Shown: positions 43,676 through 53,530, numbered from the stretch's first letter. The stretch: 64,000 nucleotides of DNA from an uncultured Trichococcus sp. (GCF_963667775.1 NZ_OY764015.1:1629168-1693167); one strand, 5' to 3'. Numbers and translations are program-made. Notes: generated from the sequence alone by a model not told the origin.

Positions 43676-46249
43676 GTGGATGCAACCAAGACCACATTTA
43701 AAGCAGGATTCGAAAAATTGAACAAGGATATCGAGCGGTTTCCGCATGTGTTTCCGATTACGGAAGATATGCACGTCACGTATGCAGGCGTGTCCCGTCT
43801 CGTCATGCTGGATCGTTATTCTTACAAGGATTCCACCAAGGAAACCTTATCCGAAGGGGACCTGGTGATTTTGACGGTCAAGGAAGATCCGAAATACCCG
43901 GCCCGCGGAACCGGCACCGTCCTCTCGATCAACCATAAAGACCAAACTGTCCGCATCAAAGTTTCCGAGGAATACCAGCACAACATCGACGATTTCGAAG
44001 TCGAGGAAGGCGGCATCTTGACGCGCCGGATCCTGACGCTGGACAAACCGCTGGAGCTTTTCTACGAACAGATTGCGATGCGCAATGCCCATGGCTTGGC
44101 TGAGGTCGAAATCACGCCGGAATTGCGCCATGAAGCCTTCCTGAAGTTCTACGAAGAACAGAAAGCCTTGAACTTCATCCCGGCCGGGCGCGTGCTCTAC
44201 GGTGCCGGCTCCGGTACCGATGTGACCTATTTCAACTGTTACGTCATGCCATTCGTGCCCGACTCGCGCGGCGGCATTTCCGATCACCGCAAGAAAGTCA
44301 TGGAAATCATGAGCCGTGGCGGCGGCGTCGGTTCGAACGGTTCGACGTTGCGTCCCCGCCATACAATCGTGAAAGGCGTCAACGGACGCTCTTCCGGCTC
44401 CGTTTCCTGGATGGACGACATCGCCAAGCTGACGCATTTGGTTGAACAAGGCGGTTCCCGTCGTGGCGCGCAGATGATCATGTTGGCCGACTGGCATCCG
44501 GATATCTTCGAATTCATCATTTCGAAGATGCAGAATCCGCGCATCCTCCGCTACATCATCGAAAACTTCGAGGATGAACAGATCCGTATGCTGGCCAAGG
44601 AGAAACTGCATTTCACGCCGTTCTCTTCAAAAGAGATCAACATGTACACCGGCATCGTCAACTACAAACACATCCCGGGACACGGCGGATTTGATGCATC
44701 GGTCATCCATGAAGCCGAGAAGAAACTGCGCGACGGCGGCACCTATACCGTCAACAATCCCGAGTTCCTGACCGGCGCCAACATTTCCGTCTGCATCACC
44801 GACGATTTCATGGACGCTGTGATGCGTGGTGAAGAATATGCGCTGCGTTTCCCGGATGTCGAGCACTACGACACGGACGCGATGGCGCACTACGATGCCG
44901 AATGGACCAACTGCGGTGATGTCCGCGATTGGGAAGCTGCCGGCAATGCCGTCCGCACCTACCGGACCGTCAAGGCGCGCGAATTATGGCGGCTGATCAA
45001 TGTCTGCGCCACTTATGCGGCAGAGCCCGGCATCTTCTTCATCGATAACGCGAACAACATGACGAACGCAACAGCCTATGGTCAGAAAGTCGTGGCGACC
45101 AATCCTTGCGGCGAACAGCCGTTGGCGGCCTATTCCGTCTGCAACTTGGCCGCTGTCAATTTGGCCGAGATGGTCAACAAAGATCTGCAGATGGTCGATT
45201 TCGCCAAATTGGAACAGACTGTCCGCACCGGCATCCATATGCAGGACAACGTCATCGACTCCACCCCTTACTTCTTGGAGGAGAACAAAACACAAGCGCT
45301 CGGCGAACGCCGGATCGGCTTGGGGATCATGGGATTGGCTGATATGCTGATCTATTGCGGCGTCCGTTACGGTTCGCTTGAGAGCCTGCAGCTGATCGAT
45401 CAAGTATTCGAAACGATCGCTGTGGCTGCGTATGAGGAAAGCATCGAGTTGGCGAAAACACGCGGCAGCTTCCCCTTCCTGGTCGGACAGACCGGTAAAG
45501 AAACGCAGATTCTGCGCGAGCGTTTCATCAACACTGGCTACATGAAAAAAATGCCGGAACACATCCGCGAAGGTGTCCTGAAATACGGCATCCGCAACTC
45601 GCACTTGTTGACGGTGGCGCCTACCGGATCGACCGGGACGATGGCCGGCGTTTCCACCGGATTGGAGCCCTACTTCTCGTTCACCTATTACCGCAGCGGA
45701 CGTCTCGGCAAATTCATCGAAGTGAAGGCGGATATCGTCCAGGAATATATGGATCGCCATCCTGAGGCCGATCCGAACCACTTGCCTGATTATTTCGTGG
45801 CGGCCATGACGCTTGCCCCTGAGGAGCATGTCGATGTGCAGACGACGATCCAACGCTGGGTCGACAGCTCCATTTCGAAAACGGTGAATGCGCCGAAAGG
45901 CTACACTGTCGATCAAGTCGAAAAAATCTATGAGCGCCTTTATCTGGGCGGAGCCAAAGGCGGAACAGTCTACGTGGACGGCAGCCGCGATTCTCAGGTG
46001 CTGACGCTGAAAGCCGAAGAAAACGTCTGGGATGAGGAAGGCAAAATCGAGGAAGAAAAAGAACACGTCAAAATCAACAAAGATAAGACTTTCCTGGTTG
46101 ATTCGATAACCAATCTCGAGGCCACCGATGTCACAATCGGAAACGAAATCGGCGACACCTGCCCGATCTGCCGTCAAGGTACGGTCGAAGATCTGGGCGG
46201 CTGCAACACCTGCACCAACTGCGGCGCACAGCTGAAATGCGGTCTCTGA
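43676..46249 (+). CDS. nrdJ: adenosylcobalamin-dependent ribonucleotide reductase (class II)
   Basis: An 857-residue class II reductase making deoxyribonucleotides with or without oxygen, needing vitamin B12. Seen: GGGVGSNGSTLRP near residue 220, the active-site NPCGEQ (about residues 476-480; Cys and Glu catalytic), the PTGSTGTMAGVSTGLEP phosphate-binding segment, and a C-terminal zinc-ribbon-like tail with CPIC, CNTCTNC and final CGL that regenerates the active-site disulfide. Start GTG 43676-43678 lies eight bases after AAGGGAG; an in-frame GTG three codons upstream overlaps that site. Single gene with its own terminator. Confidence 0.95.
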   Translation: MDATKTTFKAGFEKLNKDIERFPHVFPITEDMHVTYAGVSRLVMLDRYSYKDSTKETLSEGDLVILTVKEDPKYPARGTGTVLSINHKDQTVRIKVSEEYQHNIDDFEVEEGGILTRRILTLDKPLELFYEQIAMRNAHGLAEVEITPELRHEAFLKFYEEQKALNFIPAGRVLYGAGSGTDVTYFNCYVMPFVPDSRGGISDHRKKVMEIMSRGGGVGSNGSTLRPRHTIVKGVNGRSSGSVSWMDDIAKLTHLVEQGGSRRGAQMIMLADWHPDIFEFIISKMQNPRILRYIIENFEDEQIRMLAKEKLHFTPFSSKEINMYTGIVNYKHIPGHGGFDASVIHEAEKKLRDGGTYTVNNPEFLTGANISVCITDDFMDAVMRGEEYALRFPDVEHYDTDAMAHYDAEWTNCGDVRDWEAAGNAVRTYRTVKARELWRLINVCATYAAEPGIFFIDNANNMTNATAYGQKVVATNPCGEQPLAAYSVCNLAAVNLAEMVNKDLQMVDFAKLEQTVRTGIHMQDNVIDSTPYFLEENKTQALGERRIGLGIMGLADMLIYCGVRYGSLESLQLIDQVFETIAVAAYEESIELAKTRGSFPFLVGQTGKETQILRERFINTGYMKKMPEHIREGVLKYGIRNSHLLTVAPTGSTGTMAGVSTGLEPYFSFTYYRSGRLGKFIEVKADIVQEYMDRHPEADPNHLPDYFVAAMTLAPEEHVDVQTTIQRWVDSSISKTVNAPKGYTVDQVEKIYERLYLGGAKGGTVYVDGSRDSQVLTLKAEENVWDEEGKIEEEKEHVKINKDKTFLVDSITNLEATDVTIGNEIGDTCPICRQGTVEDLGGCNTCTNCGAQLKCGL

Positions 46250-46263
46250 TCACATAAAACAAA

Positions 46264-46309
46264 AAAAGAACGCGGCCATCCGAATTGGATGAACCGCGTT
46301 CGTTTTTTT
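46264..46309. terminator. bidirectional terminator between nrdJ and MFS gene
   Basis: GAACGCGG pairs with CCGCGTTC, with an inner ATCC/GGAT stem, flanked by seven A's and seven T's. Confidence 0.88.
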
Positions 46310-46321
46310 GTATCCAGTTGA

Positions 46322-47563
46322 TTACTCTCCGTCCGAAGGTTCCGGTTTGCCGGCTTCAAGCAGGACACGGTCGCGGATGGCGAAGAAGGCCACGACCATC
46401 AGGAATAGGCCCGATACGGCCATCAGGATTTCGATTGCCATCCGGTCCGCCAGCGGCCCGAATACCAGCATCCCTAAAGGCATCATTGCGCTTGCGACCA
46501 TGCTTTGGACGCCGAAGACGCGTCCTAGGAAATCTTCCTCGACCTTTTCCTGCAAGAGCGTCATGCTCGGAGCATTCAGGAGCGGAATGAAAAGTCCAAC
46601 CAATCCCATCAGGAAGAGATAAATCCAGAAGTTCGGGATGACGCCCATCCCGAAAGAGCACAAACCCATTACCGCAATCGCGGCCGCGATGGAATGGATC
46701 CGGTTCTTGAATCCGCCCCATGACGCGATCCAGAGGCCGCCGCCGATCATCCCGATCGAAAAGGCGATCTCGATCGCCGTCAAGCGCCAGACGTCGTCGC
46801 CGAATGAGCGCGCAACCTGCAGCGGTGACAGGAACGACACCGGTGCTGCCATGAAGAAAGCAAGCGAAAAATAGAGGAACAGCCTTTTGATAAAAGTATG
46901 ATTTTGGATATAGCTAAAGCCTAGCTTCATGTCCTGCAGGTAATTGCTGACTTGTTCCTGGCTGGCTTTTTCATGCGTAGGGACTTTCAGGAAGAACACG
47001 AGGATGGCGATCGCCAAAGCCGCTGTCACGATATCGATCAGGAAGATACCTTCCATCGGCGCAAATTGGTAAAGCGCGCCACTGATCATCGGCGAAACCA
47101 GCATAACGACAGCCTGGATGCTGCCGTTGAGCCCGTTGATCCGGGTCAGCTCCTTTTCAGGGACGATCTGCGGCAGGATGGCGCCGACCGCCGGCATCTG
47201 GATGCCCGCACCCAATGCGCGGATGGCCGATGTCGCCAAAAGAATCCAGATGGAACGCTGCCCCGCCAAGAACAGCAGGACCAGCACCAAAGTCGAGAGC
47301 GCAATGATGCCGTCGGAAAGGACGATCAGGCGCTTCCGGTTATAGCGGTCGGCCCACACCCCGGCGAATGGCGAGATGAAGAAAGTCGGCAGAAAGCCGA
47401 AGATGGTCGATAAGGTCATGATGACGCCGGATTGTGTTTCCAAGGTCAGGTACCAGAATATCGCGTATTGGACAAGTGACGAGCCGAACAGGGAAATCGT
47501 CTGGCTGCCCAGAAAAAGAGCGGTTTGACGCTGCCACTTTTCATATTTTATTTGCTTGATCAC
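46322..47563 (-). CDS. MFS transporter
   Basis: A 413-residue major facilitator protein with 12 membrane segments and the motif-A-like loop GVWADRYNRKRLI after segment 2. It resembles the MFS_3/enterobactin-exporter or macrolide-efflux (MefA-like) group of Firmicutes: SLFGSSLVQYAIFWYLTLETQSGVIMTL is characteristic. Export of a drug or small molecule is likely; substrate unknown. Start GTG 47561-47563 after GGAAG. It overlaps nothing and is divergent from uvrC. Confidence 0.9.
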   Translation of the reverse strand: MIKQIKYEKWQRQTALFLGSQTISLFGSSLVQYAIFWYLTLETQSGVIMTLSTIFGFLPTFFISPFAGVWADRYNRKRLIVLSDGIIALSTLVLVLLFLAGQRSIWILLATSAIRALGAGIQMPAVGAILPQIVPEKELTRINGLNGSIQAVVMLVSPMISGALYQFAPMEGIFLIDIVTAALAIAILVFFLKVPTHEKASQEQVSNYLQDMKLGFSYIQNHTFIKRLFLYFSLAFFMAAPVSFLSPLQVARSFGDDVWRLTAIEIAFSIGMIGGGLWIASWGGFKNRIHSIAAAIAVMGLCSFGMGVIPNFWIYLFLMGLVGLFIPLLNAPSMTLLQEKVEEDFLGRVFGVQSMVASAMMPLGMLVFGPLADRMAIEILMAVSGLFLMVVAFFAIRDRVLLEAGKPEPSDGE

Positions 47564-47614
47564 ACTGTTTGCACTTCCTTGCTGGAGAGGCGGTTATCGT
47601 CCCCAAAATGACTG

Positions 47615-47661
47615 CGTTCAGAATCAAACGACTGAACGTATGTTTCCATTCATGGTATACT
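47615..47661 (+). promoter_or_regulatory. uvrC promoter region
   Basis: An extended -10 box TGGTATACT (TATACT at 47656-47661). Upstream, CGTTCAG (47615-47621) and CTGAACG (47632-47638) form a short dyad at the -35 position. It does not match the Gram-positive LexA box well. Confidence 0.5.
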
Positions 47662-47693
47662 ATTCTCAACGAAAAGTAAAAGGATTGAAACGG

Positions 47694-49478
47694 ATGAGCA
47701 GAGAAGAAATCAACCAAAAATTAGCGCTGCTGCCCGACTTGCCCGGCTGCTACATCATGCGGGACAAGGATGACGAAATCATCTACATCGGCAAGGCCAA
47801 AAATCTGAAGAACCGCGTGAAATCGTACTTCCACAGCAAGCACGAAGGCAAGACGCAGCTGTTGGTCGCGGACATCGATCGGTTCGAAACGATCGTCACC
47901 AAAACGAACAAGGAATCGCTGCTGCTGGAGATCAACCTGATCAAGCGTTACCAGCCCAAATACAACATCAAGCTGAAACAAGGAACGATGTATCCTTATC
48001 TGAAGGTCACGAACGAAAAGGATCCGCAGCTCATCATCACTTCGACGGTCGAGGATGACGGCGGCATCTACTTCGGACCCTATCCGCACGTCTACGCGGC
48101 GACGGAGACGCAGGAATTCATCCAGAAAATCTATCCGTTGCGCAAGTGCGCCAAGAATTCGAAACGCGCCTGCCTCTATTACCATATGGGCCAATGCATC
48201 GGCTGCTGCGATCATGAGGTGTCAAAAGAGGAATACGATGCCCAGATCAAACGCATCGCCGCTTTCCTGAATGGCGACGTCAAGGAGATCAAGAAGGACC
48301 TGCGCGAAAAAATGCACCGTGCAGCCGACAGCCTGAACTTCGAGCAGGCTGCCGATTACCGCGACCAGATCAGCTATATCGAGGCGACCGTCGAAAAACA
48401 GACGGTCATGTCCCGCGACTACACGAACCGCGACGTCTTCGCCTTCCATATGGATAAAGGCTGGCTGTCGATCCAGGTCTTCCTGCTGCGCCAATCCTCG
48501 ATCATCAAGCGCGAAGCCGCCCTCTTCCCATGCTATGATACGCCTGAAGAGGAGCTGGCTTCCTTCATCATGCAGTTCTATCAGGATCCCAATCATATCC
48601 TGCCGCAGGAGGTGCTCGTGCCGAAAGGCGTCGACACGGAGCTGCTGCAGGAAGCGCTCGGAACGAAAGTGCATACCCCTGTCCGCGGCAGCAAGCGCAG
48701 CATCCTCGACTTGGCGATCACGAACAGCGAACTGGCGCTGACGGAAAAGTTCATGCTGATCGAGCGCGACACCCACAAGACGGTCGGCGCCATCCAGGAA
48801 CTTTCCGAGGCGCTCGGCATCGAATATCTGGAGATCATCGAATCGTTCGATCATTCGAATATCCAGGGAACCAATCCGGTCTCGGCAATGGTCGTCTACC
48901 GGGACGGCAAGCCGGAACGCAAAAACTATCGGAAATACAAAATCAAGACGGTCGAAGGCAGCAACGAATTCGCGACGACACAGGAAGTCATCCGCCGCCG
49001 CTACAGCCGGTTGCTGCGCGAGGGCCGCGCCATGCCTGATCTGATTCTGATGGACGGCGGTAAAGTCCAGGTGCATGCCGCCAAGGAAGTGCTGGAGGAC
49101 GAGCTCGGCCTGGACATCCCGGTGGCGGGCATGGTCAAGGACACGAAGCACAAGACGTCCTCGCTCATCTTCGGCGAAAAGGATGAAATCGTGGAACTGG
49201 ATCCGAACAGTCAGGCTTTCCATCTTGTGCAGCGGATCCAGGAAGAGGTCCACCGCTTCGCGATCACTTTCCATCGCCAAATCCGCGCCAAGAACAGCAT
49301 CGCTTCGCAATTGGACCAGATTGAAGGCGTGGGGCCGAAAACCCGCACGAAGATCCTGAAGCATTTCAAAACGATGAAGAACATTCGCGAAGCCAGCTAC
49401 GAAGACATCAAAGCGTTGGGCATCCCGGAAAAGACGGCGCTGCTGATCAAGGAGGAACTCGGCGAACTGAACGATTGA
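47694..49478 (+). CDS. uvrC: excinuclease ABC subunit C
   Basis: A 594-residue UvrC, normal length. It incises DNA on both sides of lesions with UvrB. Domains in order: GIY-YIG nuclease (LPGCYIMRDKDDEIIYIGKAKNLKNRVKSYF), cysteine-rich region (RACLYYHMGQCIGCC), UvrB-binding UVR motif (about residues 200-235), RNase-H-like nuclease (ESFDHSNIQGTNPVSAMVV with catalytic Asp) and C-terminal tandem helix-hairpin-helix. Start ATG 47694-47696, since the earlier in-frame starts precede the promoter. Confidence 0.97.
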   Translation: MSREEINQKLALLPDLPGCYIMRDKDDEIIYIGKAKNLKNRVKSYFHSKHEGKTQLLVADIDRFETIVTKTNKESLLLEINLIKRYQPKYNIKLKQGTMYPYLKVTNEKDPQLIITSTVEDDGGIYFGPYPHVYAATETQEFIQKIYPLRKCAKNSKRACLYYHMGQCIGCCDHEVSKEEYDAQIKRIAAFLNGDVKEIKKDLREKMHRAADSLNFEQAADYRDQISYIEATVEKQTVMSRDYTNRDVFAFHMDKGWLSIQVFLLRQSSIIKREAALFPCYDTPEEELASFIMQFYQDPNHILPQEVLVPKGVDTELLQEALGTKVHTPVRGSKRSILDLAITNSELALTEKFMLIERDTHKTVGAIQELSEALGIEYLEIIESFDHSNIQGTNPVSAMVVYRDGKPERKNYRKYKIKTVEGSNEFATTQEVIRRRYSRLLREGRAMPDLILMDGGKVQVHAAKEVLEDELGLDIPVAGMVKDTKHKTSSLIFGEKDEIVELDPNSQAFHLVQRIQEEVHRFAITFHRQIRAKNSIASQLDQIEGVGPKTRTKILKHFKTMKNIREASYEDIKALGIPEKTALLIKEELGELND

Positions 49479-49496
49479 GCCTTTATTTTTGCATCC

Positions 49497-49526
49497 GCAA
49501 CGACCCATTTAAAGGGGCCGTTGTGC
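49497..49526 (+). terminator. weak terminator after uvrC
   Basis: GCAACG-CCC pairs with GGG-CGTTGTGC with one mismatch; a short TTTT follows. Confidence 0.45.
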
Positions 49527-49617
49527 CGAAATTTTCCAAATAGCCGAAACGTGCTATACTGTAGAGTAGACCACGGAATATCCCGTGATAGAACTCGCGC
49601 TAGAGGAGGCGTTACTG

Positions 49618-50469
49618 ATGAAAATATTTACCGATAGTGCTTGTGATCTGGCTTATGACTATCTGCAGGAAAATGATGTGGAAGTCTTCCCGTTGACGAC
49701 TCTGCTGGATACCGGCGAATACGAAGATATGATCGAAATCCAAGCCGACAAAGTCTATGAAATGATCGCACGCGGCGGTCACCCGAAAACGAGCCAAGTG
49801 TCCTTGGAAAAATTCCTTTCCGGTTTCCGGAAAGCGGCCGAAGCCGGTGAGTCAGGCATCTACATTTCCCTTTCCGCCAAGCTATCCGGCACCTACCAAG
49901 CTGCTTATCTGGCTTACCAGCAACTGAAAGAAGAGTTTCCAGACTTTGATCTGCGGCTCGTCGACTCGATGAGCGCTTCCGTCGGCGAGGGCTTGTCTGT
50001 CGTCGAAGCGATCGAAATGCGCGAAGCCGGTTTTACTTTGGATGAAATCGAAGCGCGTGTCCGATTCACGGCTGCGAATGTCGTTTCCCTTTTCACCGTC
50101 AAGGATCTGAATTACCTTGCGGCTGGTGGTCGTCTTTCGAAGTCCAGTGCCTTTCTCGGGGGACTATTGAATATCCAACCTTTGCTTGAAGTGGTGAACG
50201 GCGAACTGATCCCCGTCGAAAAACTGCGCGGACGCAAAAAAGTCATGAACCGGATGTACGAACGCTTGCGCGATGAAGCGGATATGATCCAGGAACAAAA
50301 CGTCTTCCTTTGCCATAGCGACGATGCCGAAGCGATAGAGGAAATGCGCCAATACATCGAAGAGCATTTCCATCCGCGTCGCATCTATGTGAACACGATT
50401 GGTTCCACAATCAGCTCGCATACCGGTCTGGGAACGCTGGGCTTGTTCTTCCTGAAGAAATACGAATAA
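49618..50469 (+). CDS. DegV-family fatty-acid-binding protein
   Basis: A 283-residue DegV protein. Recognisable are KIFTDSACDL, a T-S-Q motif in HPKTSQVSLEKF, ISLSAKLSGTYQAA, and VDSMSASVGEG, all lining the lipid pocket. DegV/FakB proteins carry a fatty acid for phosphorylation by FakA before entry into phospholipid synthesis. Firmicutes often have several with different acyl preference; which one this is cannot be told. Start ATG 49618-49620, eight bases after GAGGAGG. TATACT with upstream TG (49555-49560) is a likely extended -10. Confidence 0.93.
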   Translation: MKIFTDSACDLAYDYLQENDVEVFPLTTLLDTGEYEDMIEIQADKVYEMIARGGHPKTSQVSLEKFLSGFRKAAEAGESGIYISLSAKLSGTYQAAYLAYQQLKEEFPDFDLRLVDSMSASVGEGLSVVEAIEMREAGFTLDEIEARVRFTAANVVSLFTVKDLNYLAAGGRLSKSSAFLGGLLNIQPLLEVVNGELIPVEKLRGRKKVMNRMYERLRDEADMIQEQNVFLCHSDDAEAIEEMRQYIEEHFHPRRIYVNTIGSTISSHTGLGTLGLFFLKKYE

Positions 50470-50484
50470 CAGCTTTTTCAAAAA

Positions 50485-50532
50485 AAAAAGTGGGGCGGAT
50501 AATCCAAATCGGATTTTCCGCCCCACTTTTTT
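50485..50532. terminator. bidirectional terminator
   Basis: AAAAGTGGGGCGGA pairs with TCCGCCCCACTTTT, with an inner ATCC/GGAT stem, between the convergent degV and abrB-type genes. Confidence 0.9.
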
Positions 50533-50534
50533 GC

Positions 50535-51038
50535 TTACCTGTTGATGAATGTGCTGAGCACCCGGACAAATATCGGCATCAGGAAGATGACCGTGAAAAT
50601 CCGGACGAGATGGATGGAGGATACGACGATCGTATCCGCTTCGAATGCCGCCGCCAGAATGGTCATATCCGTCAATCCACCCGGTGATGTCCCCAAAAAG
50701 GCAGTGATCAGATCGATGCCCGTCACCTTATGCAGGACATACCCGATGATCATACCCACCGTCAACAACAAGAACACAGAGCCGATAGCCGGCAAAAAGA
50801 CTTGCTTGATTTCGGCCAAGCTGCTCTTCGTAAAGTTCATGCCGATGGTTCCGCCAATGATGATTTGGCCGATGATCTTCAGATTGGCAGGCATGTAGCC
50901 CATTTGCGAAAAATAATTGTAGATCGCAACTGCGACCAGCGAACCGATCATCCCCCCAGCCGGCACGCGGAAGCGGATCCCTGCCCAGCCTCCTATGAAT
51001 GCCACGATCAATGTACCCAATAGTTTCCCAAAATTCAT
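50535..51038 (-). CDS. half-size AbrB-family membrane protein
   Basis: A 167-residue membrane protein with about five segments. FIGGWAGIRFRVPAGGMIGSLVAVAIYNYF and FLGTSPGGLTDMTILAAAFEADTIVVSSIHLVRIFTVIFLMPIFVR are the AbrB/AmoA-like transporter repeat (COG3180). Typical members are about 350 residues with two such repeats; this has one, so it would need to dimerise or it represents a single-repeat form. It is complete, with start ATG and terminator, not obviously truncated. Substrate unknown. Confidence 0.85.
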   Translation of the reverse strand: MNFGKLLGTLIVAFIGGWAGIRFRVPAGGMIGSLVAVAIYNYFSQMGYMPANLKIIGQIIIGGTIGMNFTKSSLAEIKQVFLPAIGSVFLLLTVGMIIGYVLHKVTGIDLITAFLGTSPGGLTDMTILAAAFEADTIVVSSIHLVRIFTVIFLMPIFVRVLSTFINR

Positions 51039-51125
51039 ATATTTATGCTCCCTTATGTCAGAATGACTCTCTCTCTCCTCATTTTCGACTTTCTGCCGAA
51101 ATAGTCAAGTTCATTTCCGCGCAAA

Positions 51126-51159
51126 AATAGGAACACCCTGTTCTTTAGGTGTTCCTATT
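51126..51159. terminator. hairpin upstream of the abrB-type gene
   Basis: A perfect 12-bp stem AATAGGAACACC with complement and 10-nt loop, in the gap between two minus-strand genes. Without a clear T tract; it could terminate transcription from the HIRAN gene. Confidence 0.55.
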
Positions 51160-51177
51160 CGTTCTTTGTAGAATAGT

Positions 51178-51382
51178 ATAAAGTTTTCTGAACTACAAGT
51201 GCTTCACCGCAGGTGTTTCACAGGATTGCAAAATATTTTGTGCATCCCAAGACGTTGGCTAGCTGCACGGGTTAGCCCTTCGGAAATTAGATAAATCTGA
51301 CCCATTGCGCTCTACGATGCTCATTCAGGGCCAGATTTCCTAAATTTCTTTCAGGGCTGAACGAACCCGTTCCGCTTTTCTT
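51178..51382. repeat. dispersed structured repeat, copy 2 (~205 nt)
   Basis: Second copy of the element at 4849-5050. The outer and middle stems are identical. The inner stem differs: AAATCTG-CCC pairs with GGG-CAGATTT across an A-C mismatch, adding a C-G pair absent from copy 1, so stem length is kept. The copy ends four bases before the stop codon of the HIRAN-protein gene (51387). Confidence 0.8.
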
Positions 51383-51386
51383 CTTC

Positions 51387-53387
51387 TTATTCGTATTTCT
51401 TTTTCTTTGGCGGGGGGAAAGGCAGGATGATGCCTTGGCCTTCCCCGTTCGGTTGCGCCTGAAAGAAGGTGCGTTTCAGGACAATGGTGATTTTCGGCCG
51501 TTCCATCTCGACTGTCGGCGATTCAAGAATCGCGTAGAGCCGCTCCTCGGCATCAATCAATTTAGCCAGTACGGGATTCTCCGAGCGCGGCACATAACCC
51601 AACATGTATCCGGATTGCGTAGCGACGGCAATGGCATTCGCGTCATAAGCATTATCGGCTTCGCGGACGAGCTGCAGCAGATCCCCCGGCTTCAGGAAAT
51701 CGGCGATGCCACTCAGTTCATGGAACTGCGTGCCGGCGATATACGTATGAAGCAACTCCTTATCCGTATGGGCATGACTCAACGGCGGCTGCTTCGCCTT
51801 CAGATACCGGCTTTCTTTTTGTTCCTTCAGATTTTCCGGCTGCAGCAGTCTGTCGATCTGCCGCTTCAGTTTGATGTTTGGCTCCTTCTGAAGCGCCATC
51901 TGGAGTTCGCGTTCCACCTGGTCGGACCATTTTTTCCGGTGCTGTTGCAGCACTTGGACCGCCTTTTTGCGCACGCCGGCATGGCGGTAATGGATGCCGC
52001 GGATGCACCACGCTTCATTGTATTTGCGTTTCTCGTTCATCACTTCGAACAGATGCAACAACCATTCATCGGCGCGCATCAGATCAGTGACACTCGGATT
52101 TTCCGGCTCTTCCGTTTCCAAGGGGAGCGTGTAGAGATCCGGGTTCAGGATCGCATCCAGATAGTCGCAGACATCTTCGAAATAGAGTTCGGGATTAATT
52201 TTCAGGAAAAAATCGAGCATATTGAACCCCAACGGTTGCCGGCTCAGCACTTCCATAAAAGCCGGAAAATCAGGATGCATGTTCAGATAGACGAGCGCTT
52301 TCATGATCAGGTTATCCGATTCGTTCGGGGCGGAAATTTCCTGATAGACGATGTGGCGCCATTTTGGCTGGTGCAGGAAACTCTCCACTTTGTGCACCAG
52401 CTTTTCGTAGCGGGCGATGCGGGTATCCCACATGGTTTTGGTTCGGCGATATTTCGTCTCGTTTTGACTGATGAAGTCGTAATCCTGCTGCCAATAGTCG
52501 ACCACCTGATACCAGATGCTGACGAGCGCACCCAGATCGATGAAGCTTTTCGCAAAATCTCGCTTGTCGATGAACCTATACAGGAAGTCCAGCTGAGCAT
52601 CGATGGTCACGCTGTCATTATTGTAGTCGGCATAACAGATCAGATAGGCGAAGTCCGTGAAATTGGCGGCCGTGATTTCCGTCTTTTTGAAATAAGCGCG
52701 CATATCCGTTTTCTGGATGCAAAGATTGGCATAGATGTTGGCGAGGAAATCGCTTTTGATGCCTTCATGCATCATCCAGTGTTGCTGTTCCCACCTCACT
52801 GGTTTCAGCAGGAACATGGCTGCCAGCTTCCCGTAGCCGATCGTGTGCTTGGCCAATTCAAAGATGAAATTGTTCTGCAGCGGGAAAACATACTGAATGC
52901 TCTCGAGTACATACACGGTGTACTCGCTGTGGTAACCCAAGATGCGCATGATCTGTTTGGTCGTATCATAAGGAAAGAACCCCAAAAGGATGATGCCGAG
53001 TTTCACTTGTTCCGGATCGGTGCCGCTGCGCGCAAGCCGCATGCCAAGATGATACAAGCGTTCCCGCGCCCCTGATTCCGCTTCCAAAGTGATCCGAACT
53101 CTTTCCCGCAATTCGATGAAGTAACTGCAGATCGGATAATGCTCCAGAAAATGGCGCAGCACAGGATCTGTCAGAATCGTCTCTTCTTTGTTGACGAGGT
53201 CCTTGAGGATACTGCAGCACTCCTTCGCCAAATCCTCTTTCCGCCAAAAAGGAATCCCTTCGGACGCAAGGACATAAAGCACATCCCGTTTCCCAGCTGT
53301 CCGTTCATCCTGGAACCGATAAGGCAAGCCGGGCTGTTCTTCGCGCAGCCGGCAGATTGTCTCAAAAATGCTCTGGTTATTTTCCAA
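51387..53387 (-). CDS. HIRAN-domain protein of unknown function
   Basis: A 666-residue protein. The C-terminal ~100 residues (about 560-655) are a HIRAN domain: TYIAGTQFHELSGIADFLKPGDLLQLVREADNAYDANAIAV then GYMLGYVPRSENPVLAKLID. HIRAN domains bind DNA or its 3' ends in eukaryotic repair proteins; stand-alone bacterial forms are uncharacterised. The long N-terminal region is soluble, helical and rich in Trp/Tyr, with no helicase or nuclease motif visible. Ends in a lysine-rich tail PPPKKKKYE. Single gene; start ATG 53385-53387 after AAGGG. Confidence 0.85.
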   Translation of the reverse strand: MENNQSIFETICRLREEQPGLPYRFQDERTAGKRDVLYVLASEGIPFWRKEDLAKECCSILKDLVNKEETILTDPVLRHFLEHYPICSYFIELRERVRITLEAESGARERLYHLGMRLARSGTDPEQVKLGIILLGFFPYDTTKQIMRILGYHSEYTVYVLESIQYVFPLQNNFIFELAKHTIGYGKLAAMFLLKPVRWEQQHWMMHEGIKSDFLANIYANLCIQKTDMRAYFKKTEITAANFTDFAYLICYADYNNDSVTIDAQLDFLYRFIDKRDFAKSFIDLGALVSIWYQVVDYWQQDYDFISQNETKYRRTKTMWDTRIARYEKLVHKVESFLHQPKWRHIVYQEISAPNESDNLIMKALVYLNMHPDFPAFMEVLSRQPLGFNMLDFFLKINPELYFEDVCDYLDAILNPDLYTLPLETEEPENPSVTDLMRADEWLLHLFEVMNEKRKYNEAWCIRGIHYRHAGVRKKAVQVLQQHRKKWSDQVERELQMALQKEPNIKLKRQIDRLLQPENLKEQKESRYLKAKQPPLSHAHTDKELLHTYIAGTQFHELSGIADFLKPGDLLQLVREADNAYDANAIAVATQSGYMLGYVPRSENPVLAKLIDAEERLYAILESPTVEMERPKITIVLKRTFFQAQPNGEGQGIILPFPPPKKKKYE

Positions 53388-53503
53388 ATGGCAACCCTTC
53401 TTTCCTGTTCACTCCGATGCTCTCTTTCCTCAATATTACCATATATTCTGTTATGCCACTATGTTAGTTTTTAAAATTGTTAAATTAACCTTAGCAAAAT
53501 GCA

Positions 53504-53530
53504 GAAAAAACTCCCCGGCTAAAGGGAGTT
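53504..53530 (-). terminator. terminator of the alcohol dehydrogenase gene
   Basis: On the minus strand AACTCCC pairs with GGGAGTT around an 8-nt loop and is followed by TTTTTT. Confidence 0.8.
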
